A stretch of DNA of 64,000 nt from an uncultured Clostridia bacterium (GTDB taxonomy: Bacteria > Bacillota > Clostridia > Oscillospirales > Ruminococcaceae): positions 86,603 to 150,602 of the forward strand of contig CALXHI010000048.1 in assembly GCA_944388075.1 (NCBI GenBank), written 5' to 3'. Both the position numbers and the translations under genes were made by a program. The notes below the pieces were generated by a model. That model was not told the DNA's origin. It worked only from the letters and a program-made list of their open reading frames with translations, and did no database searches. How positions within the stretch are numbered: the stretch's first letter is position 1; each line of letters opens with the position of its first letter. Shown one piece after another: positions 52,282 to 63,869 of this stretch.

Positions 52282-53388
52282 ATGAAATTTACTTGCCAAA
52301 AGAATGACATTTACGGTGTACTGCCGAATGTCGGCAAAGCAACCAGTACGAAAACTCCAATGGAAGTTCTAGCAGCCATTCACCTTCATGCAACAGAACA
52401 GCAGCTTGTGCTAACAGGCAATGATCTTGAACTGGGTATCCGGACACAAATTCCTGCGATAGTTGAGGAAGAAGGTTCACTACTGGTAGACAGCCGTCTG
52501 TTTTCGGAAATTGTCCGCAGAATGCCCGATGGTATCATCACGTTCTACACCGATGACAGCCGAAAAATTACCATCAACGGTGGTGATACCTCTTGTCAGC
52601 TTGCAGGGATGTCTGCGGATGAATATCCGGATCTGCCCGATATCGAGCAACAGCAGGGTGCGGTCATTCCGCAGAATCTGCTGAAAAATATGATTGAGCA
52701 GACCATTTATGCGGTTTCGATTGATGAAACCAAACCGATTTTCACCGGCGAGCTGATCGAGATGGATGGCGAATCGCTGAATATTGTAGCACTCGACAAC
52801 TACCGTATGGCACTGCGTACCGAGCCGTTGCCCAATCAAGAGCCGGTCAAGTTTGTCGTACCGGCAAAGGCATTGCGGGAAATACAGCATTTGCTGGAAA
52901 ATGATGATGACAATCAATTACCCTGCATTATTCGTCTTGACCAGCATCATGCGATTTTTGAAATCAAAAACTATTTGGTCTATACCCGTTTGCTTGCGGG
53001 TGAATTTATCAACTACCGTCGCAGCATCCCCACAACCTACAAAACAGAGGTCTGCCTCAACTGTAGAGAGTTGATTGACAGCTTGGAACGCTGCGGATTA
53101 TTGATCAGCGAAAAGAATAAAACGCCTGTGAAGTTCCTCATTGAAGCGGATCGCATCAAAATTAGCTGCGAAAATGTGATTGGCTGTGTAGACGATCAGA
53201 TTGCTGGCGATATTTCCGGTGAAAAAATGATGATTGGCTTCAATAATCGCTATCTGCTTGATGCTGTGCGTGCGATTCAGGGAGATCGTGTGCGGATGCT
53301 GCTGACAGCCGGTGACCGTGCGGTCAAACTTATGGAAGCAGAGGGCGAAAGCAGTATTGCTATCGTCATGCCGGTACAGGTTCGCTGA
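52282..53388 (+). CDS. dnaN: DNA polymerase III beta sliding clamp
   Basis: A 368-residue ring-forming clamp giving processivity to DNA polymerase. Three repeated domains fit the length. MKFTCQKNDIYGVLPNVGKA, GTELRTQ-like GNDLELGIRTQIPA, IISIDE-type TIYAVSIDETKPIFTGELIE and the end SSIAIVMPVQVR (usual P-M-R-x end) are visible. AAAGGA lies 10 bases before the ATG. Confidence 0.97.
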   Translation: MKFTCQKNDIYGVLPNVGKATSTKTPMEVLAAIHLHATEQQLVLTGNDLELGIRTQIPAIVEEEGSLLVDSRLFSEIVRRMPDGIITFYTDDSRKITINGGDTSCQLAGMSADEYPDLPDIEQQQGAVIPQNLLKNMIEQTIYAVSIDETKPIFTGELIEMDGESLNIVALDNYRMALRTEPLPNQEPVKFVVPAKALREIQHLLENDDDNQLPCIIRLDQHHAIFEIKNYLVYTRLLAGEFINYRRSIPTTYKTEVCLNCRELIDSLERCGLLISEKNKTPVKFLIEADRIKISCENVIGCVDDQIAGDISGEKMMIGFNNRYLLDAVRAIQGDRVRMLLTAGDRAVKLMEAEGESSIAIVMPVQVR

Positions 53389-53404
53389 CCATAGGAGAAT
53401 TGGG

Positions 53405-53650
53405 ATGGAAAAGAATATGGAATCCATAACCGTTGAAATTCGCACGCCCTTTATCAAGCTGGAACAGCTGATGAAGCTGACCAATTTGGTCGATAGCGGC
53501 GGACTTGCGAAAGCCATTATTCAAGATGGCTTGGTCAAGGTCAATGGCGAGGTCTGTACGATGCGAGGGAAAAAAATCCGCAATGGCGATGTCGTAACCG
53601 TCGAAAACTACGAAGTTACGGTCATTGCACCGGTTGAGGAAACAAGCTAA
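53405..53650 (+). CDS. yaaA: S4-domain RNA-binding protein (YaaA family)
   Basis: An 81-residue protein with one S4 domain: FIKLEQLMKLTNLVDSGGLA, AIIQDGLVKVNGEVCTMRGK, KIRNGDVV. The position between dnaN and recF is the same as in many Firmicutes. AGGAG precedes the ATG at 53405. Its stop is directly followed by the recF start. The homologue is linked to ribosome assembly. Confidence 0.93.
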   Translation: MEKNMESITVEIRTPFIKLEQLMKLTNLVDSGGLAKAIIQDGLVKVNGEVCTMRGKKIRNGDVVTVENYEVTVIAPVEETS

Positions 53651-54790
53651 ATGCGCATTCTGTCGCTGGAAGCCGATGGATACAAAAATCTCGAGCAGGT
53701 CGTCATGCAGCCGCATCCTTCCTTGAACCTCATTCTCGGAAACAATGCACAGGGAAAAACCAATCTGCTGGAAGCTATCTGGACTTGTACAGGCTGTAAA
53801 AGCTTTCGTGGTTCTAAAGAACGAGATTGGATTCATGTCAAAAAGCCTGCCATGCACATCAAGCTCCAATTCGAGGATAGCAAGCGTAAGCAGGAAATTC
53901 AGTACCATATGCAGCGTGCAGATGGCAGGCAGAAGAAAATTTTGCTCAATCAGGTGTCGTTGCAAGGCGGCAGTCGATTGTTTGCGCAATTTCAGTGTGT
54001 GGTGTTTTCGCCGGATGATCGGGAAATTGTACGGGGAGGGCCGGAAAAACGACGTGCCTTCATGGATTTATGTGGTTCGCAGCTCAATCCTGCCATGCTC
54101 GCCTGTATCAAACGATTTGATCAGCTGACTGCACAGCGCAATGCGATGCTGAAACAGATTGCGCTGGGTCGTGCGGCAAAATCGGATTTGAGCGTCTGGG
54201 ATATCCAATTGGCACAGTATGGAGCGATGTTGACCTGTATGCGGTACAGCTATATCCAACAATTGGCACAGCAATGTGCAGCACTTTATTCGGAAGTCAC
54301 ACGCCAAAGCGAACAGCTGGAAATTCGATATCATTCCAATTTATTTTCCAATACGGAAATTCCGTCACGCCCGACTGCAGAAATGCAGCAATCGTATCTC
54401 GAGCAGCTGACAGCGGCGGTTGATGATGATATTCGGCAGGGTTTTTCGACAAAAGGTGCCGGACGGGATGATTTTTTCTGTAAAATCAATGGCATGACTG
54501 TGCGGGATTTTGGATCGCAGGGTCAGCAGAAAACTACAGCTTTGGTGCTGAAGCTGGCACAGGCATCGGTGTTTTACGCACAGCGTGAAGAAACGCCGAT
54601 TATTTTGCTTGATGATGTGATGGGAGAGCTGGATGCCGATCGGCAGAGGCTGGTTTACCATATCATTCGGGATATGCAGGTATTTTTGACGGCATGCCAT
54701 GCCGAATCAGTCGGACGGGAAACCCGTTCCGATGCCGATTGTTCGGTATTTTCCATGCAGCAGGGTGTATTGCATCCGATGCCACAGTAA
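53651..54790 (+). CDS. recF: DNA replication and repair protein RecF
   Basis: A 379-residue SMC-like ATPase that loads RecA at gaps. Walker A LILGNNAQGKTNLLEAIW, VVFSPDDREIVRGGPEKRR, FSTKGAGRDDFFCKINGMTV, signature FGSQGQQKTTALVLKLAQ and Walker B PIILLDDVMGELDADRQ are complete. It starts immediately after the S4 gene with no gap. Confidence 0.97.
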   Translation: MRILSLEADGYKNLEQVVMQPHPSLNLILGNNAQGKTNLLEAIWTCTGCKSFRGSKERDWIHVKKPAMHIKLQFEDSKRKQEIQYHMQRADGRQKKILLNQVSLQGGSRLFAQFQCVVFSPDDREIVRGGPEKRRAFMDLCGSQLNPAMLACIKRFDQLTAQRNAMLKQIALGRAAKSDLSVWDIQLAQYGAMLTCMRYSYIQQLAQQCAALYSEVTRQSEQLEIRYHSNLFSNTEIPSRPTAEMQQSYLEQLTAAVDDDIRQGFSTKGAGRDDFFCKINGMTVRDFGSQGQQKTTALVLKLAQASVFYAQREETPIILLDDVMGELDADRQRLVYHIIRDMQVFLTACHAESVGRETRSDADCSVFSMQQGVLHPMPQ

Positions 54791-54801
54791 GGAGTACGGT
54801 T

Positions 54802-55050
54802 ATGTATCTGCATTTGGGAGATCGGGTTTCGATTCATAAAAGCACGATTGTCGGAATTTTTGATCTCGAAAATACGACCATTGGTTCGGACACCCGTGCG
54901 TATTTGAATCGCTTGGAACAGGACGGTCATGTGATCAATGTTTCCTCGGAAATGCCGAAAAGCTTTATCGTCTGCATGAAGCAGGAAACGGAATTTGCTT
55001 ATATTTCGTCGATTTCGGTTTCTACACTGAAAAAACGTGCGATGGTTTGA
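54802..55050 (+). CDS. remB: RemB-like regulator (DUF370)
   Basis: An 82-residue protein starting MYLHLGDRVSIHKSTIVGIF and continuing DLENTTIGSDTRAYLNRLE, the pattern of RemB/YaaB in Bacillus, a matrix and biofilm gene regulator, found between recF and gyrB there too. AAGGAG precedes the ATG by 7 bases. Confidence 0.92.
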   Translation: MYLHLGDRVSIHKSTIVGIFDLENTTIGSDTRAYLNRLEQDGHVINVSSEMPKSFIVCMKQETEFAYISSISVSTLKKRAMV

Positions 55051-55071
55051 TTCAGAGAGAAAGGAGAATGA

Positions 55072-57048
<1,977 letters not shown>

Positions 57049-57059
57049 TAGGTATTGCT

Positions 57060-57875
57060 ATGGACAATAAGGAAAAGCTGTTCACACTGGAATGTCAGCT
57101 TAATGATCAGGACTACGAGAATGTATTTCAAATCTATCTCGAAACCGAACACAAATCTGATAAAAAAACAGCATGGATCACCGGTATTCTTGCAATGATC
57201 TTTTTTGTTGCCATAACTATTTGGCAATTAAATTTTATTTATTTAGTCTATGCAGCGGTTGCATTTCTGATTTCCTATATGGGTAATGCAAAGCCGAATC
57301 GGCATTTTATTGCAACCAATCGTGCCTTGATGGGTACGCATCAGCAGCTGGATTTCTATCCATATACACTGGAATCCATCGAAATTTATGACGAGGAGGA
57401 AGCGGCTGCGGATAGCGAAACAACCGAATCGGAGGCAGAGGAAGCAGACGAACCGGCATTTTCCGTTGCGAAAACAAGCTCGTTGAAGGCTTATGAGAAT
57501 GAGCAAGGATTCTTGTTTGCAGATAGAAAAATCTATAACTTTTTCTTCTATGTCCCAAAGCGTGACCGTACACCGGAAGAAATTGAGCAGCTGAAAACCT
57601 ATGCCAAGGAACGTTGTTCGGGTGGATATCTGATTCTCGAGATGCAGTCCATTCTGACCAAATCCGAGCAGACCGAGGAAACCGAGAACTTTGCAGATAC
57701 AAATGCCGCCAAAGGCTCGATTTACGATGAATTTTACAGCCTGAAAAATGTCAATGTTCGTGATGAACAAGGCCGCCGTGTGACTTCGTTTGAGACAGAG
57801 GATTTGGATGCTTCGGCAGAAAAAGGAGAAACGGATGAAAACACAGAACAATCCCATCAGACCGATTCCCCGTGA
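57060..57875 (+). CDS. YcxB-like membrane protein A between gyrB and gyrA
   Basis: A 271-residue protein with two adjacent hydrophobic segments (about residues 40-75) separated by a few residues, then a cytoplasmic domain broken by a very acidic low-complexity segment (EEEAAADSETTESEAEEADE). YNFFFYVPKRDRT resembles the YcxB-like domain. The ribosome site is weak (GATAGG), 11 bases after gyrB. It overlaps the next gene by 41 bases. I do not know its role; an operon position between the two gyrase genes is unusual. Confidence 0.65.
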   Translation: MDNKEKLFTLECQLNDQDYENVFQIYLETEHKSDKKTAWITGILAMIFFVAITIWQLNFIYLVYAAVAFLISYMGNAKPNRHFIATNRALMGTHQQLDFYPYTLESIEIYDEEEAAADSETTESEAEEADEPAFSVAKTSSLKAYENEQGFLFADRKIYNFFFYVPKRDRTPEEIEQLKTYAKERCSGGYLILEMQSILTKSEQTEETENFADTNAAKGSIYDEFYSLKNVNVRDEQGRRVTSFETEDLDASAEKGETDENTEQSHQTDSP

Positions 57876-58527
57876 GAACTGCTTGCTGGAACGAGAATAT
57901 CAGATACCGTTTTCCCATTACTTTACAACCATCCATGCGTTTCAGCGGCATTTTGTGTATCTGCGAAATACCGTATTTACGGTTATTTTCCTGATATTGG
58001 CTGTGCTGTATATCTACAAAAGTGTATCGGATTCCGATTCGCTGTCACGCATTTTGGCAATTCTCTTTTTGGCAATGCCGATGCTGATGTGGTATAATAC
58101 GCTGAAATTTCGCCGTTCTCTGCTCAATGCGATTCGGGAGATGGATATGGAACATCAGCCGTTTCGGATGCAGTTGTATGATGCCGGCATTGTGCTGCAA
58201 CAGCTGGAGCAGATCGAACAACCGCAGCCGAAACCGGATGCCGCAGCAGAGGACGCTTCGGAGGATGATACCGAACATACCGAACCCGATGCGGCAATAA
58301 CGGAATCTGATTTACCCGAACCGAGTGAATTGCGGTTTGACAGTGGGATTCTGATTTGGGAATATGACGAATTTTTCATGATTGTACAGGAAAAACGGGT
58401 ATTTTATCTGTTGCCGAAAGCAGCGTTTGATGATGCGGAATGTCAGCAAATGCGTACATTGTTCACAGAGCGTTTGCAAACACTGTTTGTGAATCGACAG
58501 AAACGAAACGCCAACCCCGAAACTTGA
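57835..58527 (+). CDS. YcxB-like membrane protein B between gyrB and gyrA
   Basis: A 230-residue protein with the same architecture as its neighbour: polar N-terminus, two hydrophobic segments (about 46-86), an acidic insert (AAAEDASEDDTEHTEPD), and a final domain with LIWEYDEFFMIVQEKRVFYL and LLPKAAF, as in YcxB-like proteins. AAAAGGAG lies before the ATG at 57835. The two look like diverged tandem paralogues that might form a heteromer. Confidence 0.65.
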   Translation: MKTQNNPIRPIPRENCLLEREYQIPFSHYFTTIHAFQRHFVYLRNTVFTVIFLILAVLYIYKSVSDSDSLSRILAILFLAMPMLMWYNTLKFRRSLLNAIREMDMEHQPFRMQLYDAGIVLQQLEQIEQPQPKPDAAAEDASEDDTEHTEPDAAITESDLPEPSELRFDSGILIWEYDEFFMIVQEKRVFYLLPKAAFDDAECQQMRTLFTERLQTLFVNRQKRNANPET

Positions 58528-58545
58528 TGTAAAGGACTTGATTGT

Positions 58546-61218
58546 TTGTACGATACCAGTAATTCGATTTTGATTCAACGTGACATCGAAAAGGAAATGC
58601 GCCAATCCTTCATGCAGTATTCGATGTCCGTGATTACCTCTCGTGCGCTGCCGGATGTGCGGGATGGCTTAAAGCCGGTACACCGCCGTATCCTGTACAC
58701 TTTGCACGAGAAAAGCCTGACACCGGACAAGCCTTATCGTAAATGCGCCGATATTGTTGGTTCGGTGCTTGGTGAATACCATCCGCATGGTGACGCATCG
58801 GTATATGATGCGCTTGTTCGTTTGGCACAGAGCTTTTCTCTGCGCTATCCGCTGGTAGACGGTCACGGCAACTTTGGTTCCATCGACGGTGACCCGCCTG
58901 CCGCCTATCGTTATACCGAGGCGAAAATGTCTAAAATTTCCGTCAATATGCTGACGGATATCCAAAAGGAAACCGTTGACTTTGTTTCCAACTATGACGA
59001 TCGTCTGAAAGAGCCGGTTGTACTGCCATCAAGATTTCCCTGCCTGCTGGTCAATGGTTCGGTGGGAATTGCGGTTGGCATGGCAACCAATGTTCCGCCG
59101 CATAATCTCGGCGAAATCATTGACGGCTTAAACTACCTGATTCAGAATCCTGATGCCACACTCGAAGAATTGATGACTTTCATCAAAGGTCCGGATTTCC
59201 CGACCGGCGGTATTATTATGGGTCGTGCGGGTATTCGTGCTGCCTATGCAACCGGTAAAGCAAAGATTACGCTGCGTTCCAAAACAGAAATCACTGAAAT
59301 CAAGAATCGCCAGTGCATTTTGGTTACCGAAATTCCCTACATGGTCAATAAGGCAAAACTCATCGAGAGCATTGCCGATTTGGCGAAGGCAAAGCGTATC
59401 GACGGCATTCACGATATCCGTGATGAATCTGACCGTCAAGGTTTGCGAATCTGTATTGAGCTGAAAAAGGATGCCAATGCCAATCTGGTGCTCAATCAGT
59501 TGTTTCGTTATACCAAAATGCAGGATACGGTCGGCGTCAATATGCTGGTGTTGGTCAATGGCGTACCGAAAATTCTCACGCTGAAGGAAATTCTGGAGGA
59601 GTATCTCAAGTTTCAGATCGAGGTTATCGAGCGAGGCTGCCGGTTTGACCTGCGGAAAGCAAGAGAGCGTGCGCATATCTTACAGGGATTTTTGATAGCA
59701 CTTGACTTTATTGATGAGACAATTGAGATTCTGCGTTCGTCCAAAACTATTCCCGAAGGCAAGCAGCGTTTGATGGAACGATTTGCCAAGGTGGATTTGT
59801 CCGGACTGATGGAGGACGAGGTGTATCACAAAGCAATGGGTGCTGCGGTCGATCCCTCTGAGATGGCATATCCGACAATTGGTCTTTCTGAGGCGCAAGC
59901 GGATGCAATTGTTGCCATGCGATTTGGTCAGTTGGTCGGTATGGAGCGGGACAAAATTTTTCAGGAAGTACTATCGCTCTGCGAGAAAATCAACGATTTA
60001 CGGGATATTCTGACACATCGGGAACGAGTGCTCGGCATCATTCACGACGATCTTGAGAAGATCCGTGGGCAATATGGCGATGAACGTCGTACCGAAATTG
60101 AAAATGTCAGCGGTGAAATGGATATCGAGGATCTGATTCCGGTTGAGGACTGCGTTGTGACCTATACCAATTTCGGTTACATCAAGCGTGTGCCGATGGC
60201 GGTGTACAAGACACAAAAGCGTGGTGGTAAGGGTGTGACCGGCATGAAGCAGCGAGAGGAGGATTTTGCCTCCGAGCTATTCGTGGCCTCCAGTCATGAC
60301 CATGTGCTGTTCTTTACGAATCGTGGCATCATGTTTGACCTGAAATGCTATGAAATTCCGATGGGCGGTAAAGATTCCAAGGGTACGAATATCGTCAATC
60401 TGCTGCCGCTTGCCGAAAATGAAAAGGTTGCAGCGATGATGAAAGTGAGCGAATTCAATGATGAGAGCTATATCATCATTGGCACGAAGAACGGAAAAAT
60501 TAAGCGCACCAGTTTGCCGGCATATCGAAATGTACGCAAAAACGGCTTGATTGCAATTAAACTCGATGAGGGTGACGAGATTGCAGGCGTTCGCATGACC
60601 AATGGTCATGACCAGATTTTCGTAGCAACCAAAAATGGCATGGCAATTCGTATGGAGGAAACCTGTATTCGTCCGCAGGGCAGAAGTGCGCATGGTGTGC
60701 GTGCGATTAAGCTGCGTAAGGGCGATGAAGTGGTGTCGATGGCGAGAGTGCGTGAGGGCGCAACGCTGTTGACAGTTACCGATAAGGGTTATGGCAAGCG
60801 TTCAGAAATTGAAAGCTATCGCATTCAGAATCGTGGCGGTTATGGTCTTTGCAATTACAAGATTGACGAGGAACGTGGTTGTGTCTGCGGCATCAAGGTG
60901 GTAGACGAAGAGGAAGACCTGATGATGATTTCGAGCGATGGTATTATCATTCGTATTCGTATCAGCGATATTCGCATTTTCGGCAGAATCGCAAAGGGTG
61001 TGCGTCTGATGCGTGTATCGGAAAACGGACGTGTGGTTGCATTCAGCCGTGCGGAACATGATGAAACCGCTGAAATCGAAGAGGTCGAGCAGCTGTCCGC
61101 AGCAGAATTGGCAGAGCAGGAAAAAGCTGCACAGGAAGCGGAATCCGCAGAGGCTGCCATGCCGGAAGAAGCGGTAGAGCCGGAGGATGAAGTCGACGCA
61201 GCGGATGAGGAGGCATAA
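58546..61218 (+). CDS. gyrA: DNA gyrase subunit A
   Basis: An 890-residue subunit; the TTG start at 58546 is supported by AAAGGA nine bases upstream and no alternative. [38 protein letters not shown], and the catalytic Tyr region YRYTEAKMS are present. The C-terminal beta-pinwheel carries the GyrA box QKRGGKG. At the quinolone position equivalent to E. coli Ser83 the residue is Ala84, while Asp88 is kept. The last 45 residues form an Ala/Glu-rich acidic tail ([20 protein letters not shown]). Confidence 0.97.
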   Translation: MYDTSNSILIQRDIEKEMRQSFMQYSMSVITSRALPDVRDGLKPVHRRILYTLHEKSLTPDKPYRKCADIVGSVLGEYHPHGDASVYDALVRLAQSFSLRYPLVDGHGNFGSIDGDPPAAYRYTEAKMSKISVNMLTDIQKETVDFVSNYDDRLKEPVVLPSRFPCLLVNGSVGIAVGMATNVPPHNLGEIIDGLNYLIQNPDATLEELMTFIKGPDFPTGGIIMGRAGIRAAYATGKAKITLRSKTEITEIKNRQCILVTEIPYMVNKAKLIESIADLAKAKRIDGIHDIRDESDRQGLRICIELKKDANANLVLNQLFRYTKMQDTVGVNMLVLVNGVPKILTLKEILEEYLKFQIEVIERGCRFDLRKARERAHILQGFLIALDFIDETIEILRSSKTIPEGKQRLMERFAKVDLSGLMEDEVYHKAMGAAVDPSEMAYPTIGLSEAQADAIVAMRFGQLVGMERDKIFQEVLSLCEKINDLRDILTHRERVLGIIHDDLEKIRGQYGDERRTEIENVSGEMDIEDLIPVEDCVVTYTNFGYIKRVPMAVYKTQKRGGKGVTGMKQREEDFASELFVASSHDHVLFFTNRGIMFDLKCYEIPMGGKDSKGTNIVNLLPLAENEKVAAMMKVSEFNDESYIIIGTKNGKIKRTSLPAYRNVRKNGLIAIKLDEGDEIAGVRMTNGHDQIFVATKNGMAIRMEETCIRPQGRSAHGVRAIKLRKGDEVVSMARVREGATLLTVTDKGYGKRSEIESYRIQNRGGYGLCNYKIDEERGCVCGIKVVDEEEDLMMISSDGIIIRIRISDIRIFGRIAKGVRLMRVSENGRVVAFSRAEHDETAEIEEVEQLSAAELAEQEKAAQEAESAEAAMPEEAVEPEDEVDAADEEA

Positions 61219-61712
61219 TGTCATCGGAAGCGAAAGCATTATCGGATACTCTGCCAAATGAGGAGGCTGCCATGGAACAGGAAAAACAATGGCTGACCGG
61301 CTTGGATTATGTGAAGCGTTTCGCTCTGGTTGTGGTTGCGAGTCTGTTTGTACAAATTACCATTTGGGCAATTTACAGTCATTTGAATGTCGGTGCGATG
61401 TTTTCGGCAAGTTCTGCGCTCATCAGTGCCTTGCTCTATCACGGCATTCAGCTGGAGGAAAATATCGGATTGCGGCGTAGAACCGTGTTTTTCGCTGCAA
61501 TTCTCGTGCCATTTATTTTGGGTGTTGTGGGGACGGTCTATCTGTTTTTCGACAACCCGAATTTGACGCTGTACAATGCGGAAGCAGACGGCGTTTCACC
61601 GATGGTGGAATTGATTGCGCTGTATGCCACTCGATTGACCATCAATGGTGTGATATTGCTGCTGTTTGCCTTGGCAGACGGCATCTATCTCAAAAATCGA
61701 TCCGAAACATAA
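61218..61712 (+). CDS. small membrane protein downstream of gyrA
   Basis: A 164-residue protein I do not recognise, with four hydrophobic segments (about 33-52, 57-73, 90-110, 130-155). The ATG overlaps the gyrA stop (TAATG) and GAGGAGG lies just upstream inside gyrA, so it is translationally coupled to gyrA. It ends the origin operon before a terminator. Confidence 0.7.
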   Translation: MSSEAKALSDTLPNEEAAMEQEKQWLTGLDYVKRFALVVVASLFVQITIWAIYSHLNVGAMFSASSALISALLYHGIQLEENIGLRRRTVFFAAILVPFILGVVGTVYLFFDNPNLTLYNAEADGVSPMVELIALYATRLTINGVILLLFALADGIYLKNRSET

Positions 61713-61714
61713 AT

Positions 61715-61752
61715 CGTATAGGGGCGTATTTGCGTCCCTATACGTTGTTTTT
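61715..61752 (+). terminator. terminator of the gyrA transcript
   Basis: CGTATAGGGGCG/TGCGTCCCTATACG, about 12 bp (61715-61744), followed by TTGTTTTT. Confidence 0.85.
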
Positions 61753-61772
61753 CACAGAAAGGAAACAACCCT

Positions 61773-62420
61773 ATGACCAATCAGGAGATCCTCGCACGCA
61801 TCGACCATACTGCCCTGAAAGTGGATGTGACATGGGAAACGATTGCACAGCTTTGCAAGGAAGCAGTGGAACATCGTACCGCATCGGTCTGTATTCCGTC
61901 TTGCTATGTAAGGAGAGCGAAGGTAGCTTTCCCGACCTTGCGGATTTGTACGGTAATCGGCTTTCCGCTTGGCTATCAATCGGCATTTGTCAAGCAGGTG
62001 GAAACGGCGGAAGCCATTGCTGATGGTGCAGAGGAAATTGACATGGTGATCAATCAAACAGCTATGAAAAATCATGAAGATGCGATTGTCTTGGAGGAAA
62101 TTCAGCAGGTGCGCCGGGCATGTGCCGGACAAGTGCTGAAGGTGATCATCGAAACCTGCAATCTGACGGAGGATGAGAAAATCCGTGCCTGCAAGCTCGT
62201 GACAGAGGGCGGTGCGGATTATATCAAGACTTCCACAGGCTTTGGTTCTGCCGGTGCAAAATTGGAGGATATTGCGCTGTTTCGTGCGCATATCGGTAGC
62301 CATGTCAAAATGAAGGCGGCAGGTGGCATCCGTACCAGAGAGGATATGATTGCTTTTCTGGAAGCAGGCTGCGACCGTCTCGGTACGAGTGCGGCATCGA
62401 TTTTGTTTGACGAGACATGA
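61773..62420 (+). CDS. deoC: deoxyribose-phosphate aldolase
   Basis: A 215-residue TIM-barrel aldolase splitting deoxyribose-5-phosphate to acetaldehyde and glyceraldehyde-3-phosphate. IDHTALKVDVTWE, VCIPSCYVRRA, VIGFPLGYQ, EIDMVINQTAMK, ADYIKTSTGFG with the Schiff-base Lys, and VKMKAAGGIRT are typical. AAAGGA precedes the ATG. No promoter pair was recognised in the short gap after the terminator. Confidence 0.95.
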   Translation: MTNQEILARIDHTALKVDVTWETIAQLCKEAVEHRTASVCIPSCYVRRAKVAFPTLRICTVIGFPLGYQSAFVKQVETAEAIADGAEEIDMVINQTAMKNHEDAIVLEEIQQVRRACAGQVLKVIIETCNLTEDEKIRACKLVTEGGADYIKTSTGFGSAGAKLEDIALFRAHIGSHVKMKAAGGIRTREDMIAFLEAGCDRLGTSAASILFDET

Positions 62421-63115
62421 GTATGCAGTCAATCGCTCGATTGCAAACCAAAAACGGCATTGTCTATGTGTATGCGAGAGCCTTGCCGGATTTGTCGCAA
62501 TTCCCCATACGCAAACGCACAAAACTCACGCATTTGCTTGTGTGGGACTTGCTCGGCTCTGCATTGTATGCACAGGACGGTTTGCGGCATTTACGCTGTG
62601 AGCGGGATGCTAACGGCAAGCCCATTCTGCTGCATCCGTATTGGCAGATGAATCTGTCGCATTGCAGGCAGGCGGTTGTCTGTGCGATTGCATCCGGTAC
62701 GGGAAATTCCACAGCGGTGGGTATTGATGTGGAAACCCCTCGCCGAGTCAATTCTTTGGTCTATCAAAAGGTCTGCTCGGCATGGGAACGGCAGGCACTG
62801 TCCGATTCGGAAGATGAAATATACCTGTTTACGCAGTTTTGGACGCTGAAGGAGGCATATGCAAAATATACCGGAGAAGGCATTCGGCTGGATTTTTCTA
62901 CCTTGGATTTCCGTATAGAGCCGCAGACGATTCTCTTTCCACAACCGGAAGCGGCAGACATGGAATGCGTGCAGATTTGTTTGGACAGAGCGGTATTGGG
63001 CGTAAATAAGCCGTTGATTCTCTCGATTTGCACGGGATACAGCGAAACATTGGAAGTATCTTGCGATTGCGGAACCGTTTATCGACTCGAAAGGAGAAGC
63101 TATGCTGCAAATTGA
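62417..63115 (+). CDS. 4'-phosphopantetheinyl transferase (Sfp type)
   Basis: A 232-residue enzyme that activates acyl or peptidyl carrier proteins. The N-terminal half has WQMNLSHCRQAVVCAIA; then VGIDVETPRRV with the metal-binding Asp, and FWTLKEAYAKYTGEGIRLD with the W-x-x-K-E-A motif. Length suits the Sfp rather than the AcpS group. It starts inside the deoC stop (ATGA), so the pairing with deoC is operonic rather than functional. The carrier protein is not in the window. Confidence 0.88.
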   Translation: MSMQSIARLQTKNGIVYVYARALPDLSQFPIRKRTKLTHLLVWDLLGSALYAQDGLRHLRCERDANGKPILLHPYWQMNLSHCRQAVVCAIASGTGNSTAVGIDVETPRRVNSLVYQKVCSAWERQALSDSEDEIYLFTQFWTLKEAYAKYTGEGIRLDFSTLDFRIEPQTILFPQPEAADMECVQICLDRAVLGVNKPLILSICTGYSETLEVSCDCGTVYRLERRSYAAN

Positions 63116-63869
63116 TTTGCGAGGACATACTGCCGTGATTACCGGCGCATCGGGGATGCTCGGACGAGTGATGGCGAAAGTATTTGCCGATTGCGGTGCG
63201 GATTTGGTGCTGCATTATTTTCACGGAGAAGCCGCTGTCAACGCTTTGGCGGAATCGTTGCAATCAACCGGCAGACGTATCATGACTGTGCAGGCGGATA
63301 TCACAAATCCCGAATCCGTGCAGCGAATGCAGGCGCAGGTGAAGGCGCAGATGGGTGTTGCGGATATTCTCGTACACAATGCGGTGATTCAGTATGCGTG
63401 GAAATCGGTACTCGAGCAGCCGTTGACGGATTTTGACAGCCAATATCAGTCCTGTGTGATGCAGACGGTGCATATGGCAAAGGCGTTCGTACCGGATATC
63501 ATCGCTCAAAACCAGGGTGGACGCATTGTGGTCATCAATACCGAATGCGCAGCCTTAGCAGAAGCAAACTGTGCTGCCTATACCTCGGCAAAGCGCGGTC
63601 TGGACGGCTTGGTGCGCTGTCTGGCAAAGGAGCTAGGCTCTCATCAGATTACGGTCAATCAGGTGGCTCCCGGTTGGACGATTACCGAGCAAGACCGTAT
63701 GCAGCATACGGAGCAGCAGCCTGACTATGAACGTTCCGTACCGCTCGGTCGCAGAGGGACAGACATGGAAATTGCGCAAATGTGTGCATTTCTGGCATCT
63801 CCCTTGGCATCGTTCACAACCGGTGCCTATATTCCGGTTTCTGGCGGACGAGTCATGCCTGCGATTTAA
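63102..63869 (+). CDS. short-chain dehydrogenase/reductase (FabG-like)
   Basis: A 255-residue SDR. TAVITGASGMLGRVMAK is the nucleotide site (the third Gly of T-G-x-x-x-G-x-G is missing), ILVHNAVIQ replaces the usual N-N-A-G, and CAAYTSAKRGLDGLVRCLA has the Tyr-x-x-x-Lys pair. The expected Ser about 13 residues before Tyr is Thr (VVINTECAAL). VNQVAPGWTITEQ and GAYIPVSGGR are normal. It overlaps the transferase gene by 14 bases with AAAGGAG before the ATG. Likely a ketoreductase on a carrier-bound or small substrate. Confidence 0.85.
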   Translation: MLQIDLRGHTAVITGASGMLGRVMAKVFADCGADLVLHYFHGEAAVNALAESLQSTGRRIMTVQADITNPESVQRMQAQVKAQMGVADILVHNAVIQYAWKSVLEQPLTDFDSQYQSCVMQTVHMAKAFVPDIIAQNQGGRIVVINTECAALAEANCAAYTSAKRGLDGLVRCLAKELGSHQITVNQVAPGWTITEQDRMQHTEQQPDYERSVPLGRRGTDMEIAQMCAFLASPLASFTTGAYIPVSGGRVMPAI

